64,000 nt of DNA from Bog-473 sp963791455 (lineage in GTDB: Bacteria; Actinomycetota; Acidimicrobiia; Acidimicrobiales; RAAP-2): NCBI GenBank assembly GCA_963791455.1, contig CAWBSM010000003.1:248001-312000 (forward strand). The letters are read 5' to 3'. The notes beneath the pieces are model-generated. The model made no database searches. It saw nothing but the letters and a program-made list of their open reading frames with translations, and was not told the origin of the DNA. This document shows positions 8,137 through 16,616 of this stretch, in pieces. Numbering within the stretch: the stretch's first letter is position 1; every line of letters starts with the position of its first letter. The translations under genes and the position numbers were made by a program.

Positions 8137-9129
8137 TCAGCCGACGCGGCCGATCGTGCGGAGCCATGTCGCGGTCTCGAGGAGTCCCTCGTCGAGGCTG
8201 ATCGGGTCGTACCCGAGCCGCTTGTACGTCTTTGAGGACCTCAGGTCGCCACGGGGTGTCGAGGTCGCAGCCGCCTTTCTGGCGATGGCCATCAGCGTCG
8301 GGCCGAAGACCTCGAGTAACTCAGGATCATCGGACGGCGCCACGTCCTCGACGTGGTGGTTCACCCCGGCCAGAGCACAGATCCGGTTGCACGCGGCTGC
8401 TGTGCTCACCACGTCCTCGGGTTGACCGTCAAGCATGTAGCGCTCGCCGGCGACACCTCGGTCGAGGGCAAGGATGCATCCCCGGGCAATGTCCTCGGCG
8501 AACACCCAACTCACCGGGAAGGTGAGATATCGGCTGACGCGCCCCCGAAGCGCTGAGAGCAGGACCCGATTGAAGCTCGTCCGGCCGAGGGCATTGCTCA
8601 CGACCGGCGACGGCCCGAAAATCGCACCGGGGTGCGCGGTCACGACGTCCTGCCCAGCCGCTGCACGAGCCATCGCGTCCTGGAAAGCCGCCATCTTCGT
8701 AACGGTGTAGGGGTCCGGGCTCGGCTCCTTCGACACCGGCGCGTCCTCGCGCTCGAGGCCACCGCTGGTGTCGAAGAAGGTACCGGTGCTGAGGGCGACA
8801 ACCCTGCGCATCCCGAGGGCCCCGGCAGCATCAAGGACGTGCCTCGTGCCCATGACGTTGACCGCCTCGAAGTCAGGGAGATTCTGGCTGGCACCACCGA
8901 GAAGCGCGGCACTGTGGATGGCTGCGTCAGCGCCGGTGGCGGCACGCCGAACGTCGTGAGCGACCGTCACGTCGCCGGGCACGACCTCTGCCCCAAGGGC
9001 TACGAGCGGCTCGACGTCAGCCGTCGGACGAGCGAGTGCGCGGACGTGGTCGCCGCGTTCGATCAACAGCTTGCTGATGTTGGCCCCGGCCAGGCCGGTC
9101 GCACCAGTCACCATGATGGTCTCAGTCAT
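8137..9129 (-). CDS. NAD-dependent epimerase/dehydratase family protein (extended SDR)
   Basis: The protein has 330 residues. The N-terminal MVTGATGLAGANISKLL is the Rossmann GxxGxxG dinucleotide site of extended short-chain dehydrogenases. ALARPTADVEPL and GDVTVAHDV follow, then the active-site region with STGTFFDTSG and PYTVTKMAAFQDA, supplying the Y-x-x-x-K pair. HPGAIFGP and the C-terminal substrate lobe follow. Such enzymes act on sugar nucleotides, dihydroflavonol-like or sterol-like ketones; the substrate cannot be assigned. The start at 9129 overlaps the stop of the upstream AhpD-like gene as ATGA, so the two are probably co-translated. A longer open frame upstream to 9423 lies inside that gene and is rejected. 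Confidence 0.9.
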   Translation of the reverse strand: MTETIMVTGATGLAGANISKLLIERGDHVRALARPTADVEPLVALGAEVVPGDVTVAHDVRRAATGADAAIHSAALLGGASQNLPDFEAVNVMGTRHVLDAAGALGMRRVVALSTGTFFDTSGGLEREDAPVSKEPSPDPYTVTKMAAFQDAMARAAAGQDVVTAHPGAIFGPSPVVSNALGRTSFNRVLLSALRGRVSRYLTFPVSWVFAEDIARGCILALDRGVAGERYMLDGQPEDVVSTAAACNRICALAGVNHHVEDVAPSDDPELLEVFGPTLMAIARKAAATSTPRGDLRSSKTYKRLGYDPISLDEGLLETATWLRTIGRVG

Positions 9130-9713
9130 GTAAACGTCTGCTGGGGCACTTCGGCCCGGGCGCTGTCCACCTGATCCGGGCTGTAGGCAATGGCCGGGGG
9201 ACTCGTGCCGAAAATATCGAGAGTGTGCAGGAACCGGTGCAGTCCCATGGCATTGGCACACGCAAAACCGAGCTCGACGATTTGAGCTGCGGTGAAGACC
9301 GTGCCGAGCTCGCGATACACCTCGTCGTCTATGGCGTGGTGATCCGCGGAGAGCAAGTCCAAGAAGTTGACAGCCAAGCGTTCCTGCTCTGTCAGTTGTG
9401 ATCCGCCGGACGAAAGAAGACAAGCGACGTCCTCGTCGGTGATTGAGTCATGCTTGCGAGACTGCATACAGGGCTGGCACTCGCCAAGCTGTGCGCTGCG
9501 GATCCGAATCAGCTCGACGATCCGCCCCCCGAGAAGACTGTCTTTGCCCATGACGCCGCGCGCCGCATTGATCATCTCCAACTGCACCGTCCTGTACGCA
9601 AAGATCTGCAATGGGATCGGGGTGGCATAGGTCCCATCGGCGACACCGTCCTCAATGATTCGTCGGGGCTGGTCGGCGAGTTGGTCCAATGGGATGGGTT
9701 CTATCCGGGGCAT
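9126..9713 (-). CDS. carboxymuconolactone decarboxylase/AhpD-like protein
   Basis: The protein has 195 residues. The core reads LGGRIVELIRIRSAQLGECQPCMQSRKHDS, an AhpD-like helix with a redox-type Cys-x-x-Cys pair and a nearby histidine. ERLAVNFLDLLSADHHAIDDEVY and FTAAQIVELGFACANAMGLHRFLHTLDI follow, the usual second helical part. AhpD-type proteins reduce alkyl-hydroperoxidase partners or act as small peroxidases, but many CMD-family members have no assigned reaction. It is the first gene of a two-gene minus-strand unit with the epimerase (4-base ATGA overlap) and diverges from an SDR gene across about 75 bp. Confidence 0.88.
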   Translation of the reverse strand: MPRIEPIPLDQLADQPRRIIEDGVADGTYATPIPLQIFAYRTVQLEMINAARGVMGKDSLLGGRIVELIRIRSAQLGECQPCMQSRKHDSITDEDVACLLSSGGSQLTEQERLAVNFLDLLSADHHAIDDEVYRELGTVFTAAQIVELGFACANAMGLHRFLHTLDIFGTSPPAIAYSPDQVDSARAEVPQQTFT

Positions 9714-9790
9714 GGCGACCTATTCTCGTTCTCGGGACGTTCGGGTGGTTTCTCCCGTCACGACGATAAAGGGTGGGTGATGGTGTGTCC

Positions 9791-10591
9791 ATGGTGCCGG
9801 AATCAGTTCTCCTCACCGACCAGGTGGCCGTTGTGACCGGGGGCGGTGCGGGGATCGGGCGCGGGATCGCGCGTGCTTTTGCGGCATTCGGTGCCCGGGT
9901 AGCCATCTGGGAACGGGACGCGGAGACCACTCAGTCGGCGGCTCAGGAGGTCGGGGGTCTCGGCATCACCACCGACGTCCGCGACGCCGGCCAGGTCGAT
10001 GCCGCCCTCGCCCGCACGACGGCCGAACTCGGGCCGGTCCGCGTGCTGGTCAACAATGCCGGTGGTGTATTTTTCTCGCCGCTCCTCGACACCACCGAGA
10101 ACGGTTGGGATGCGCTCTACCGGGCCAACCTCAAACATGTGCTGCTTTGCACCCAGCGGGTTGCTCGGACCATGGTCGAAGCGGGGACTGGGGGCAGCAT
10201 CATCAGCGTGACCTCCATCGAAGGAGTCCGGGCGGCGCCGGGGTACGCCGCCTACTCGGCCGCGAAGGCAGGCGTCATCAACTACACGAAGACCGCGGCG
10301 CTCGAACTCGCTCCCCACGGCATCCGGGTGAACGCCTTGGCCCCCGACATCACCCTGACCGAAGGAATGACTTCCATTGCCCCTCCGGGAGCGGAGGAGC
10401 GTTTCGGCTTGACCGTTCCGATGGGACGGCCCGGTCATGTCGATGAGATGGCCGGTGCCGCCGTCTTCCTGGCGGGATCGATGTCCAGCTACGTGACCGG
10501 CCAGACCATCCATGTCGACGGCGGCACTCAAGCCTCCAGCGGCTGGTACCACCATCCCGAAAACGGGTCCTACATCCTCGGACCACCCTAA
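9791..10591 (+). CDS. SDR-family oxidoreductase (classical)
   Basis: A classical short-chain dehydrogenase of about 266 residues. VAVVTGGGAGIGRGIARAFA is the TGxxxGxG cofactor site, LVNNAGG the NAG motif, and ISVTSIEGVRAAPGYAAYSAAKAGVINYTK gives the catalytic Ser, Tyr and Lys. RVNALAPDITLTEGM and SSYVTGQTIHVDGGTQ close the fold as in FabG-like enzymes. The reaction is NAD(P)-dependent interconversion of an alcohol and a ketone; substrate unknown. Start choice: ATG at 9791 gives a natural N-terminus with purine-rich DNA upstream, whereas the GTG at 9773 has its only A/G-rich stretch directly abutting it. The downstream CaiB gene follows after 150 bp. Confidence 0.9.
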   Translation: MVPESVLLTDQVAVVTGGGAGIGRGIARAFAAFGARVAIWERDAETTQSAAQEVGGLGITTDVRDAGQVDAALARTTAELGPVRVLVNNAGGVFFSPLLDTTENGWDALYRANLKHVLLCTQRVARTMVEAGTGGSIISVTSIEGVRAAPGYAAYSAAKAGVINYTKTAALELAPHGIRVNALAPDITLTEGMTSIAPPGAEERFGLTVPMGRPGHVDEMAGAAVFLAGSMSSYVTGQTIHVDGGTQASSGWYHHPENGSYILGPP

Positions 10592-10742
10592 GTCGGCCGA
10601 TGGTGCACGGCAGTCCGTTGCGAGGTCTGCCGGCCTCGCACGCTCTCACTACGTGCGACGGGCCTCCCCAGAATAACGTACCCCGCCCGGGGGCCTCTGG
10701 CGGGCGTCGCCTGACCAGACACAACCGAAAGGGGATATCTCC

Positions 10743-11972
10743 ATGACCGAGATTATGAAGGGTGTTCGCATCCTCGAGGTGGCGGAGCACGCGTTCGTTC
10801 CGACAGCGTCGGCCCTCTTGGCCGACTGGGGCGCCGAGGTGATCAAGGTCGAGCATGTCGAGCGCGGTGATGCCATGCGCGGCCTGATGTCGAGCGGCGT
10901 GATGGCCAGTATGGGAGGAGACGTCCACGTCCTCTTGGAGCACGCCAACCGCGGCAAGAAGAGCATCGGCATCGATCTCACGACACCCCAAGGGGTCGAG
11001 GTCGTCTACAAGCTGGCAGCAACCTGCGACGTATTTCTCACCAACAAGCTCCCAGCTGTACGCAAGAAGCTGCACATCGAAGCCGAAGAGATTCGCGCCC
11101 ACAACCCCAACATCGTCTATGTCGCGGGCACTGGAGGGGGCGAACGGGGTCCCGATGCGGACAAGGGTGGCTACGACTTTCTGAGCTACTGGTGCCGGGC
11201 CGGCAGTGCCATGGGATGTACCCCGCCTGACGCGGAGCAGGTCGTGGTGCAGCCCGGACCGGGGTACGGCGACTCCATCGGGGGTATGGCGATCGCCGGA
11301 GGCATCATGGGTGCCCTGTTCCACCGGGAACGGACCGGCAAGGCGCTGTCGGTCGATGTCTCGCTCCTCAGTGTCGGCCTCTGGGCCATGGGTCCTGCAC
11401 TGGCGCTCTCACTTCAGCTGGGCATTCCCTGGCGACCACCTTCGGCGGGTTCTGGTGGAGGAGGCCCATCGAACCCCCTCGTTGGCACGTACCGGACCCA
11501 AGACGGGGGCTTCATCGCCATGTCGTGCCTTCAGGGTTTCCACTATTGGCCCGGTGCCTGCAGAACGATCGGACGCGAGGACCTCCTGGCCGACCAGCGA
11601 TTCTCGTCCCCTGAGCTGCTCGCATCCAACGCCGGCGCCGCGCGCGCCATCCTCGCCTCGGTCTTCGCCTCGGCTCCATTAGCTGTGTGGCGTGAGCGGC
11701 TCGCCGGTTTCGATGGACAATGGTCGGTGGCACAGGACACGCTCGAGGTCGCGAACGACCCACAGGTGGAGGCCAACGGCTACGTGCTTGAGACGGTCAA
11801 TGCATCCGGCGTCCCTTTCCGCCTGGCTACGGCACCCGTCCAGTTCGGCGGAACCCCAGCTGTCCCGAATCGTGCCCCCGAGTTCAACGAACATCGGGAC
11901 GAGGTGCTGGCCAGCGTCGGCTACAGCGCGGATTCCATCGTGGACCTCGCAGTGCAGGGCGTGGTCGCGTGA
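10743..11972 (+). CDS. CaiB/BaiF family CoA-transferase
   Basis: The protein has 409 residues, the normal length for a class III CoA-transferase. The N-terminus MKGVRILEVAEHAFVPTASALLADWGAEVIKVEHVERGD is diagnostic in spacing (Rossmann half). KKSIGIDLTTPQGVEVVYKLA, LHIEAEEIRAHNPNIVYVAGTG and KGGYDFLSY follow; the aspartate of GGYD fits the catalytic residue that forms the acyl anhydride. GALFHRERTGKALSVDVSLL and the C-terminal SVGYSADSI are also typical. These homodimers exchange CoA between two carboxylic acids. AAAGGGG sits about 8 bases before the ATG. Flanking SDR, AKR and thiolase genes suggest a role in degrading an alicyclic or aromatic acid, but no substrate is shown. Confidence 0.93.
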   Translation: MTEIMKGVRILEVAEHAFVPTASALLADWGAEVIKVEHVERGDAMRGLMSSGVMASMGGDVHVLLEHANRGKKSIGIDLTTPQGVEVVYKLAATCDVFLTNKLPAVRKKLHIEAEEIRAHNPNIVYVAGTGGGERGPDADKGGYDFLSYWCRAGSAMGCTPPDAEQVVVQPGPGYGDSIGGMAIAGGIMGALFHRERTGKALSVDVSLLSVGLWAMGPALALSLQLGIPWRPPSAGSGGGGPSNPLVGTYRTQDGGFIAMSCLQGFHYWPGACRTIGREDLLADQRFSSPELLASNAGAARAILASVFASAPLAVWRERLAGFDGQWSVAQDTLEVANDPQVEANGYVLETVNASGVPFRLATAPVQFGGTPAVPNRAPEFNEHRDEVLASVGYSADSIVDLAVQGVVA

Positions 11973-12017
11973 CGGCGACGACACCGGAGCCGAGTCGCGA
12001 CGTTCTACCGTGCCCCC

Positions 12018-12305
12018 GTGAACTTCAATAAGGAGCTGCACGCCGACATCGCAGGTGGCGACATCACGGTGACCTTCCGGCTCTGGCGCCGGCCCCAGGC
12101 GAAAATTGGCGGCCGGTACCACGTCGGCCCGGTCGAAGTTGAGGTCGACCGCATGGAGCTCATTCCCTTTGTCGCCATCTCGGATGCGGACGTCCGGCGC
12201 GCTGGCGAGCCCGACCGCGAGACGCTACGCCGACGCGCGGCCCACGCCGGACCCATCACAGACGACACGCTCTTGTATCGGATTGCGTTCCACGTGGTCG
12301 GGTAG
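12018..12305 (+). CDS. ASCH-domain protein
   Basis: A 95-residue protein that fits the ASCH fold (a PUA-like beta-barrel). NFNKELHADIAGGDITVTFR, a WRRPQAKIGGRYHV segment and VEVDRMELIPFVAISDADVRRAGEPDRETL match the family order of strand, R-W-P-K-x-G-x-x-Y loop, and D-A-R-R-A-G helix. The C-terminal LLYRIAFHVVG is the closing strand. ASCH proteins are thought to bind RNA or modified nucleosides; one group hydrolyses N4-acetylcytidine. GTG start at 12018. It lies 45 bases after the CaiB gene and 55 before the aldo/keto reductase, all on the same strand, so it may be co-transcribed with them, though its function need not be related. Confidence 0.75.
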   Translation: MNFNKELHADIAGGDITVTFRLWRRPQAKIGGRYHVGPVEVEVDRMELIPFVAISDADVRRAGEPDRETLRRRAAHAGPITDDTLLYRIAFHVVG

Positions 12306-12360
12306 TAAACGGGAAGACGGGGCTGTGGCGGACCCGCCCCACCACGACGAGGAGGACCTC

Positions 12361-13221
12361 ATGCAGCAACGTCCCATCGGTGACCGCACGGTGAGCGCCA
12401 TCGGGTTGGGTGAAATGCCGCTCTCCATTGAGGGCCGCCCTGACCGTCGCCGGGCGATCGCCACCATCCATGCCTCCCTCGACGCCGGGGTAACCATCAT
12501 CGACACGGCCGACGCTTACTCACTGGGGGCGCACGAGCACGGTCACAGCGAGGAATTGATCGCCGAGGCCCTCGCTGCTTATGGCGGGCCCACCGACGAC
12601 GTGCTGGTGGCCACCAAGGGGGGGCATCGGCGCCCCGGCGACGGCAGCTGGACCGTGCACGGAGACCCGGCCTACATCAAGGAGGCTTGCGAGGCCTCGC
12701 TGAAGCGCCTCGGCGTCGAGGCGATCGGCCTCTACCAGTACCACCGGCCCGACCCCACCGTCCCATGGGCGGACTCGGTGGGCGCTCTGGCCGACCTGCT
12801 CGACGAGGGCAAGATCGTGATGGCCGGCGTTTCCAACGCGGCGGTGGCGCAGATCGACGAAGCCGAGCGGGTGCTCGGCGGCCGACTCGCCAGCGTGCAG
12901 AACGAGTTTTCGCCGCGCTTCCGGTCTTCGGAGGGAGAACTCGAGCACTGCGAGAGCCTCGGCATCGCGTTCATCCCATGGAGCCCTCTGGGGGGTATCG
13001 GGAAGGCCGACCAAATCGAGCAGAAACATCGCGCCTTTGCCGAAGTAGCCGCCGAGTTGGGGGCCAGCCCGCAACAAGTCACGTTGGCTTGGATGCTGGC
13101 CAAAGGGTCGCGGGTCATCCCCATCCCCGGCAGCAGCCGGCCCGAGACCGCGATCGCGTCGGCCGCGGCGGTCGACGTGACCTTGGCGCCCGAGCAGATC
13201 ACCCGCCTCAACGCCTGTTGA
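12361..13221 (+). CDS. aldo/keto reductase
   Basis: The protein has 286 residues and is an AKR-superfamily TIM barrel. The four catalytic positions are visible: Asp48 in IIDTADAY, Tyr53, Lys86 in VATKGG and His128 in YQYHRPDP. The C-terminal VIPIPGSSRPE is the NADPH 2'-phosphate/adenine-binding segment. It reduces aldehydes or ketones with NADPH in the cytoplasm; the substrate is not predictable. GAGGAGG lies 6 bases before the ATG at 12361, which fixes the start; the longer open frame from 12106 overlaps the ASCH gene and is rejected. Confidence 0.93.
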   Translation: MQQRPIGDRTVSAIGLGEMPLSIEGRPDRRRAIATIHASLDAGVTIIDTADAYSLGAHEHGHSEELIAEALAAYGGPTDDVLVATKGGHRRPGDGSWTVHGDPAYIKEACEASLKRLGVEAIGLYQYHRPDPTVPWADSVGALADLLDEGKIVMAGVSNAAVAQIDEAERVLGGRLASVQNEFSPRFRSSEGELEHCESLGIAFIPWSPLGGIGKADQIEQKHRAFAEVAAELGASPQQVTLAWMLAKGSRVIPIPGSSRPETAIASAAAVDVTLAPEQITRLNAC

Positions 13222-13350
13222 CCTTTGATGGTGGGGCCGCGCGGCCGGGTGGAACAGAATGCCGCCTCTCCGTGTTTCATGTGGCAAGCGCACAGGCCAC
13301 GGTCCGGTCAGGGGCCGCGTCGAACAGCGTGAGAAGAGAGTGAGATCGCC

Positions 13351-14316
13351 ATGCCTGCAGTAACCGTTCCCGACACTCTGGTCCTGCCGAGCATTGTCCC
13401 ACCGGTCGATCCGGTGGCAGTTCGCCCGGTCAGGAGCATCAGCGACGCCCCCTCGGGGTTCGAGGGGGAGGGGTTCCCGGTACGGCGTGCCTTCGCCGGT
13501 GTTCCGATCGCCGACCTCGATCCATTCATCCATATGGACCAGATGGGCGAGGTGGAATACGCCCCCGGCGAACCCAAGGGAACCGCGTGGCACCCCCACC
13601 GAGGCTTCGAGACCGTCACCTACATGATCGACGGCACCTTCCAACACCAGGACTCCATCGGCGGTGGCGGTCTCATCACGAACGGCTCCACCCAGTGGAT
13701 GACAGCAGGTTCGGGCATCCTGCACATCGAACGGCCGCCCGATCAGCTCGTCGCTACTGGCGGCCTCTTCCACGGGATTCAGCTCTGGGTGAACCTGCCG
13801 GCCGCCGACAAGTGGATCGACCCCCGGTACCAGGGCATCGAGGCGGACGACATCCTCCTGCTGACGTCGCCCGACGGCGGCACGCTGGTCCGGGTCATCG
13901 CCGGTGAGGTCGCCGGCTATCGGGGCCCTGGAGCGACCCATACGCCGATCTCGCTCGTCCACGCGACGCTCGAACCCGGTGCCGAGCTGGTCCTGCCCTG
14001 GTCCCGTGCCTTCAACGCGCTCGCCTACGTGCTCTCTGGCAACGGCAGCGTCGGGTCGGATGCCCGGCCGCTGCGGACCGGTCAGCTCGCGGTGTTCGGC
14101 AGCGGCGACGCGCTGGTTCTCCGGGCCGATACGACGCAGGAGTCACGACACCCGGGATTTGACGTGCTGGTCCTCGGAGGCCAGCCCATCAGTGAGCCCG
14201 TCTACGCATACGGGCCTTTCGTGATGAACACACGGGCCGAGATCATCCAGGCCTTCGAGGACTTCGACGCCGGCAAGCTCGGTAGGGTGCCGGCGGACCA
14301 TATCGGCAACGCGTGA
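13351..14316 (+). CDS. pirin-family protein
   Basis: The protein has 321 residues and the bicupin pirin layout. The N-terminal cupin contains DPFIHMDQMGEVEY, GTAWHPHRGFETVTYMIDG and QHQDSIGG. The histidines of HPHRG and the later His/Glu of GSGILHIERPP are the metal ligands in known pirins, and LFHGIQLWVNLPAADK follows. The second cupin (RVIAGEVAGYRGPG, ELVLPWSRAFNALAYVLSGNGSVG) is more variable. Pirins bind iron or other metals; some act as quercetin 2,3-dioxygenases or redox sensors. Its stop overlaps the start of the next SDR gene (GTGA), implying translational coupling. Confidence 0.93.
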   Translation: MPAVTVPDTLVLPSIVPPVDPVAVRPVRSISDAPSGFEGEGFPVRRAFAGVPIADLDPFIHMDQMGEVEYAPGEPKGTAWHPHRGFETVTYMIDGTFQHQDSIGGGGLITNGSTQWMTAGSGILHIERPPDQLVATGGLFHGIQLWVNLPAADKWIDPRYQGIEADDILLLTSPDGGTLVRVIAGEVAGYRGPGATHTPISLVHATLEPGAELVLPWSRAFNALAYVLSGNGSVGSDARPLRTGQLAVFGSGDALVLRADTTQESRHPGFDVLVLGGQPISEPVYAYGPFVMNTRAEIIQAFEDFDAGKLGRVPADHIGNA

Positions 14317-15284
14317 GGCGGATTCCCGGAAGCGAGGCCACGCACGACGCCACCTGGGGGGCCGACGACATCGGCGACCAGACCGGACGGGTGGCCCTGG
14401 TGACGGGGGCGAACAGTGGCATCGGCTACGAGACGGCCAAGGCCCTGGCCGACCATGGCGCGCACGTGATCCTGGCCTGCCGGGACGACGAGAAGGCACG
14501 CCGGGCCCGCGACAAGCTGGAGAGCGAGCTGGACCAGACCTCGCTTGAGCTCGTTCACCTCGACCTCGCCGATCTCGTGTCCGTGCGGCGTGCCGCCGAG
14601 GCGGTGCTCCGTGACCACGCGCGCCTCGACCTCCTCGTCAACAACGCTGGCATCATGGGCACCCCGTATCGCCTCACGGCTGACGGATTCGAATTGCAAA
14701 TGGCAACCAACCACCTCGGCCACTTCGCGCTGACCGGCTTGCTGCTGAACCGCATCGTCACGACGGACCGCTCCCGCATCGTGACCGTCAGCTCGCACAT
14801 GCATCGTGTAGCCCGGCTACGGCTCGACGACGTCGCCGGGACAGTGCCCCGTGACACCTGGGTCAGCTACGGGAGCTCGAAGCTGGCCAACCTGCTCTTC
14901 ACCGCCGAGCTCAGCCGCCGCCTCGAGGTCGTGGGACTCTCCACGCTCGCCGTGGCCGCCCATCCCGGCTGGACCCGAAGCAACCTGGTCGGTAACGGTG
15001 CTGCGCTGAGCGCCAGCCGCCTGCGGCGCAAGTTCGGGCGGGCCGCCGGTACGACGTTCGGCCAATCCACGGCGGCAGGTGCCCTCCCGATTCTCTGCGC
15101 CGCGACATCCTCTTCGGTGCGGTCGGGGGATTTCATCGGCCCAGCACATATGTTCGGCCTCTTCGGGCCGCCCCGGACGGCCCGTCCGTCGGCACGCGCT
15201 CGCGACAGGGACACGGCGGCGGCCCTGTGGCGTGCCTCGGAGGAACTGACCGGGGCGCGCTACACCGTGTCGGCCCCGGTCTGA
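14313..15284 (+). CDS. SDR-family oxidoreductase, retinol-dehydrogenase-like
   Basis: The protein has 323 residues. VALVTGANSGIGYETAKALADHGAHVILACRD is the cofactor site, LVNNAGIM the NAG motif, VTVSSHMH and SYGSSKLANLLFTAEL the catalytic Ser and Tyr-x-x-x-Lys. The motif HPGWTRSNLV and the long C-terminal tail are typical of the protochlorophyllide/retinol-dehydrogenase-like SDR branch common in actinobacteria. Start GTG at 14313 overlaps the pirin stop by four bases. The 3' end overlaps that of the convergent ComF-like gene by 25 bases. Substrate unknown. Confidence 0.92.
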   Translation: MRRIPGSEATHDATWGADDIGDQTGRVALVTGANSGIGYETAKALADHGAHVILACRDDEKARRARDKLESELDQTSLELVHLDLADLVSVRRAAEAVLRDHARLDLLVNNAGIMGTPYRLTADGFELQMATNHLGHFALTGLLLNRIVTTDRSRIVTVSSHMHRVARLRLDDVAGTVPRDTWVSYGSSKLANLLFTAELSRRLEVVGLSTLAVAAHPGWTRSNLVGNGAALSASRLRRKFGRAAGTTFGQSTAAGALPILCAATSSSVRSGDFIGPAHMFGLFGPPRTARPSARARDRDTAAALWRASEELTGARYTVSAPV

Positions 15285-16108
15285 ACGCATCGGCAGCAAG
15301 GCGAAGCCGCGCCCACGACGAGGTCGCCTCGTTGCAGGCGCGCTCGCCGAAGGAAGTCGGCGTGGGCGAAAACGCGATCCGGTCGCAGCACCCGACCGAG
15401 GGTGACAATGGCCACCCCGCGTGCGCCGACACCGCGGAGCGCTGCCGCCGCACTCTGCGCTCGAGCGCCGCTGACATAGGTGTCGTCGAGCAGAACGGCG
15501 CAGTGTCCGTCCACCGCTTCTTTGACGCCCTCGGAGACCTCGAAGGCGCCGGCGTCCGGCCGCATGTGTCCCACGGGGACTCGGGTGCGAGTGAGGACGC
15601 CGGGCGACCAGCGAGCCGCGGGAAGGCGCGTCGAAACGGTGCGGGCCAGCCCGTCCAGCCCCTCGAGCGGCGCACCGGCGGGCCGGGCGGTCGACGGCAC
15701 GGGGAGGGCGAGCTCGACGGGACCACCCGCCGCTGCGGCGATGCAGGGGGCGTGGCCGACCAGGAAGTCGTCGAACAGCTGCCGAACCATCGGCGCGAAG
15801 CGGTGACGAGCCTCCGCGACGGGCGACTCCTTGTAGCCCATCAGCACGGCGTAGAGGGGACTGGGCAGCGGACACAGCCGCACGGGGAACACAGGCGCCA
15901 GAGGGTGGCCCAGGCGGTCGCTGACCCACCGGCAGGCGAAGCAGACGCGCCGGCCCGCCAACGCGGGGCCGCAGCAGACGAGGCACACCCCGGGGCCGCG
16001 AGAATGGACCCGGTAGAGATCAGGCGGGGGAAGCGGGGGTTGGGTCGAGGTCGGGTCGATGCAGGAGAAAGGTCCCGGTGGCCCGACTGACCAGCAGGCC
16101 TTCGTCAT
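15260..16108 (-). CDS. ComF-like phosphoribosyltransferase-domain protein
   Basis: A protein of about 240-280 residues resembling ComFC. Near the N-terminus CLVCCGP followed by CFACRW gives two CxxC pairs for a zinc knuckle. The middle YAVLMGYKES is the usual ComF 'yKy' region. The C-terminal VLLDDTYVSGARAQSAAAALRGVGARGV is the PRPP-binding loop of type I phosphoribosyltransferases (two acidic residues, T-x-S-G-A). ComFC acts in single-strand DNA handling during competence in some bacteria; in actinobacteria the role is unclear, and no other competence genes are here. The start is uncertain: the ATG at 16108 overlaps the thioesterase gene by about 90 bases, whereas a GTG at 15988 would begin just before the zinc knuckle. 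Confidence 0.75.
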   Translation of the reverse strand: MTKACWSVGPPGPFSCIDPTSTQPPLPPPDLYRVHSRGPGVCLVCCGPALAGRRVCFACRWVSDRLGHPLAPVFPVRLCPLPSPLYAVLMGYKESPVAEARHRFAPMVRQLFDDFLVGHAPCIAAAAGGPVELALPVPSTARPAGAPLEGLDGLARTVSTRLPAARWSPGVLTRTRVPVGHMRPDAGAFEVSEGVKEAVDGHCAVLLDDTYVSGARAQSAAAALRGVGARGVAIVTLGRVLRPDRVFAHADFLRRARLQRGDLVVGAASPCCRCVQTGADTV

Positions 16109-16463
16109 TGCGCACGGTGGCTTCGCCGTACGCCACTTGCTTTGCCATCCGCACCACGTCGCCCCGCAGCGCGAACCGGTCGCCCCTCATGGCGGGGCGC
16201 ATGCACTCGGTCTTCAACTCGAGCGTGCTGCGGGTACGGGCCTTACCCAGGAGGGCGGCGTTGATGGCGAAGTTCATGCACGCATCGAGCAGGAGAGAAT
16301 GGACCCCGGCCTGGGTGATCCCGTGTGGGTTGCAGGCCATGTCGGTCGGAGTGAAGGTCCCGGCCACCCAGCCCAGGTCCTCCCCGTCGACGCCGTAGTC
16401 CCTGAACTCGCCACCCACGACGGCGATAATCGGCATTCCTCCGTCGCCCAACCAGCGGTCCAT
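16020..16463 (-). CDS. PaaI-type thioesterase (hotdog fold)
   Basis: A hotdog-fold protein of about 147 residues. NPHGITQAGVHSLLLDACMNFAIN corresponds to the family's N-P-x-G-x-x-H-G-G catalytic helix, although the usual H-G is replaced by Q-A-G-V-H. STLELKTECMRPAMRGDRFALRGDVVRMAKQVAYGEATVRN forms the central strands. Members hydrolyse acyl-CoA or aryl-CoA thioesters. The ATG at 16463 is used, since any farther upstream start would run into the divergent thiolase promoter; a GTG at 16484 is possible. The divergent thiolase suggests a shared acyl-CoA context. Confidence 0.82.
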   Translation of the reverse strand: MDRWLGDGGMPIIAVVGGEFRDYGVDGEDLGWVAGTFTPTDMACNPHGITQAGVHSLLLDACMNFAINAALLGKARTRSTLELKTECMRPAMRGDRFALRGDVVRMAKQVAYGEATVRNDEGLLVSRATGTFLLHRPDLDPTPASPA

Positions 16464-16616
16464 GTCCTTGCCAGTGCGGGTCACCGGGGCCAGACCATAC
16501 CGGCCGGCACCGGGTGCCCGACGCCTTCGGGTGGCCCGGTTTCCGCGGCGGATAGAATATTCGTCTATCTGAACCGGGGAGACGCGGATCGGCTCGCCGG
16601 ATTGGGAGGAGACGCT

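Noticed and set aside
12520..13962. 480-codon minus-strand open frame
   Set aside because: Antisense to the aldo/keto reductase and pirin genes, which carry clear catalytic motifs; composition (Asp/Val/Gly/Arg-rich) is a high-G+C shadow.
14817..15986. 389-codon minus-strand frame
   Set aside because: Arg/Pro-rich shadow of the ComF-like gene and the SDR gene.
16059..16616. In-frame extension upstream of the thiolase
   Set aside because: Overlaps the thioesterase on the other strand; the strong ribosome site and family N-terminus are at 16617.
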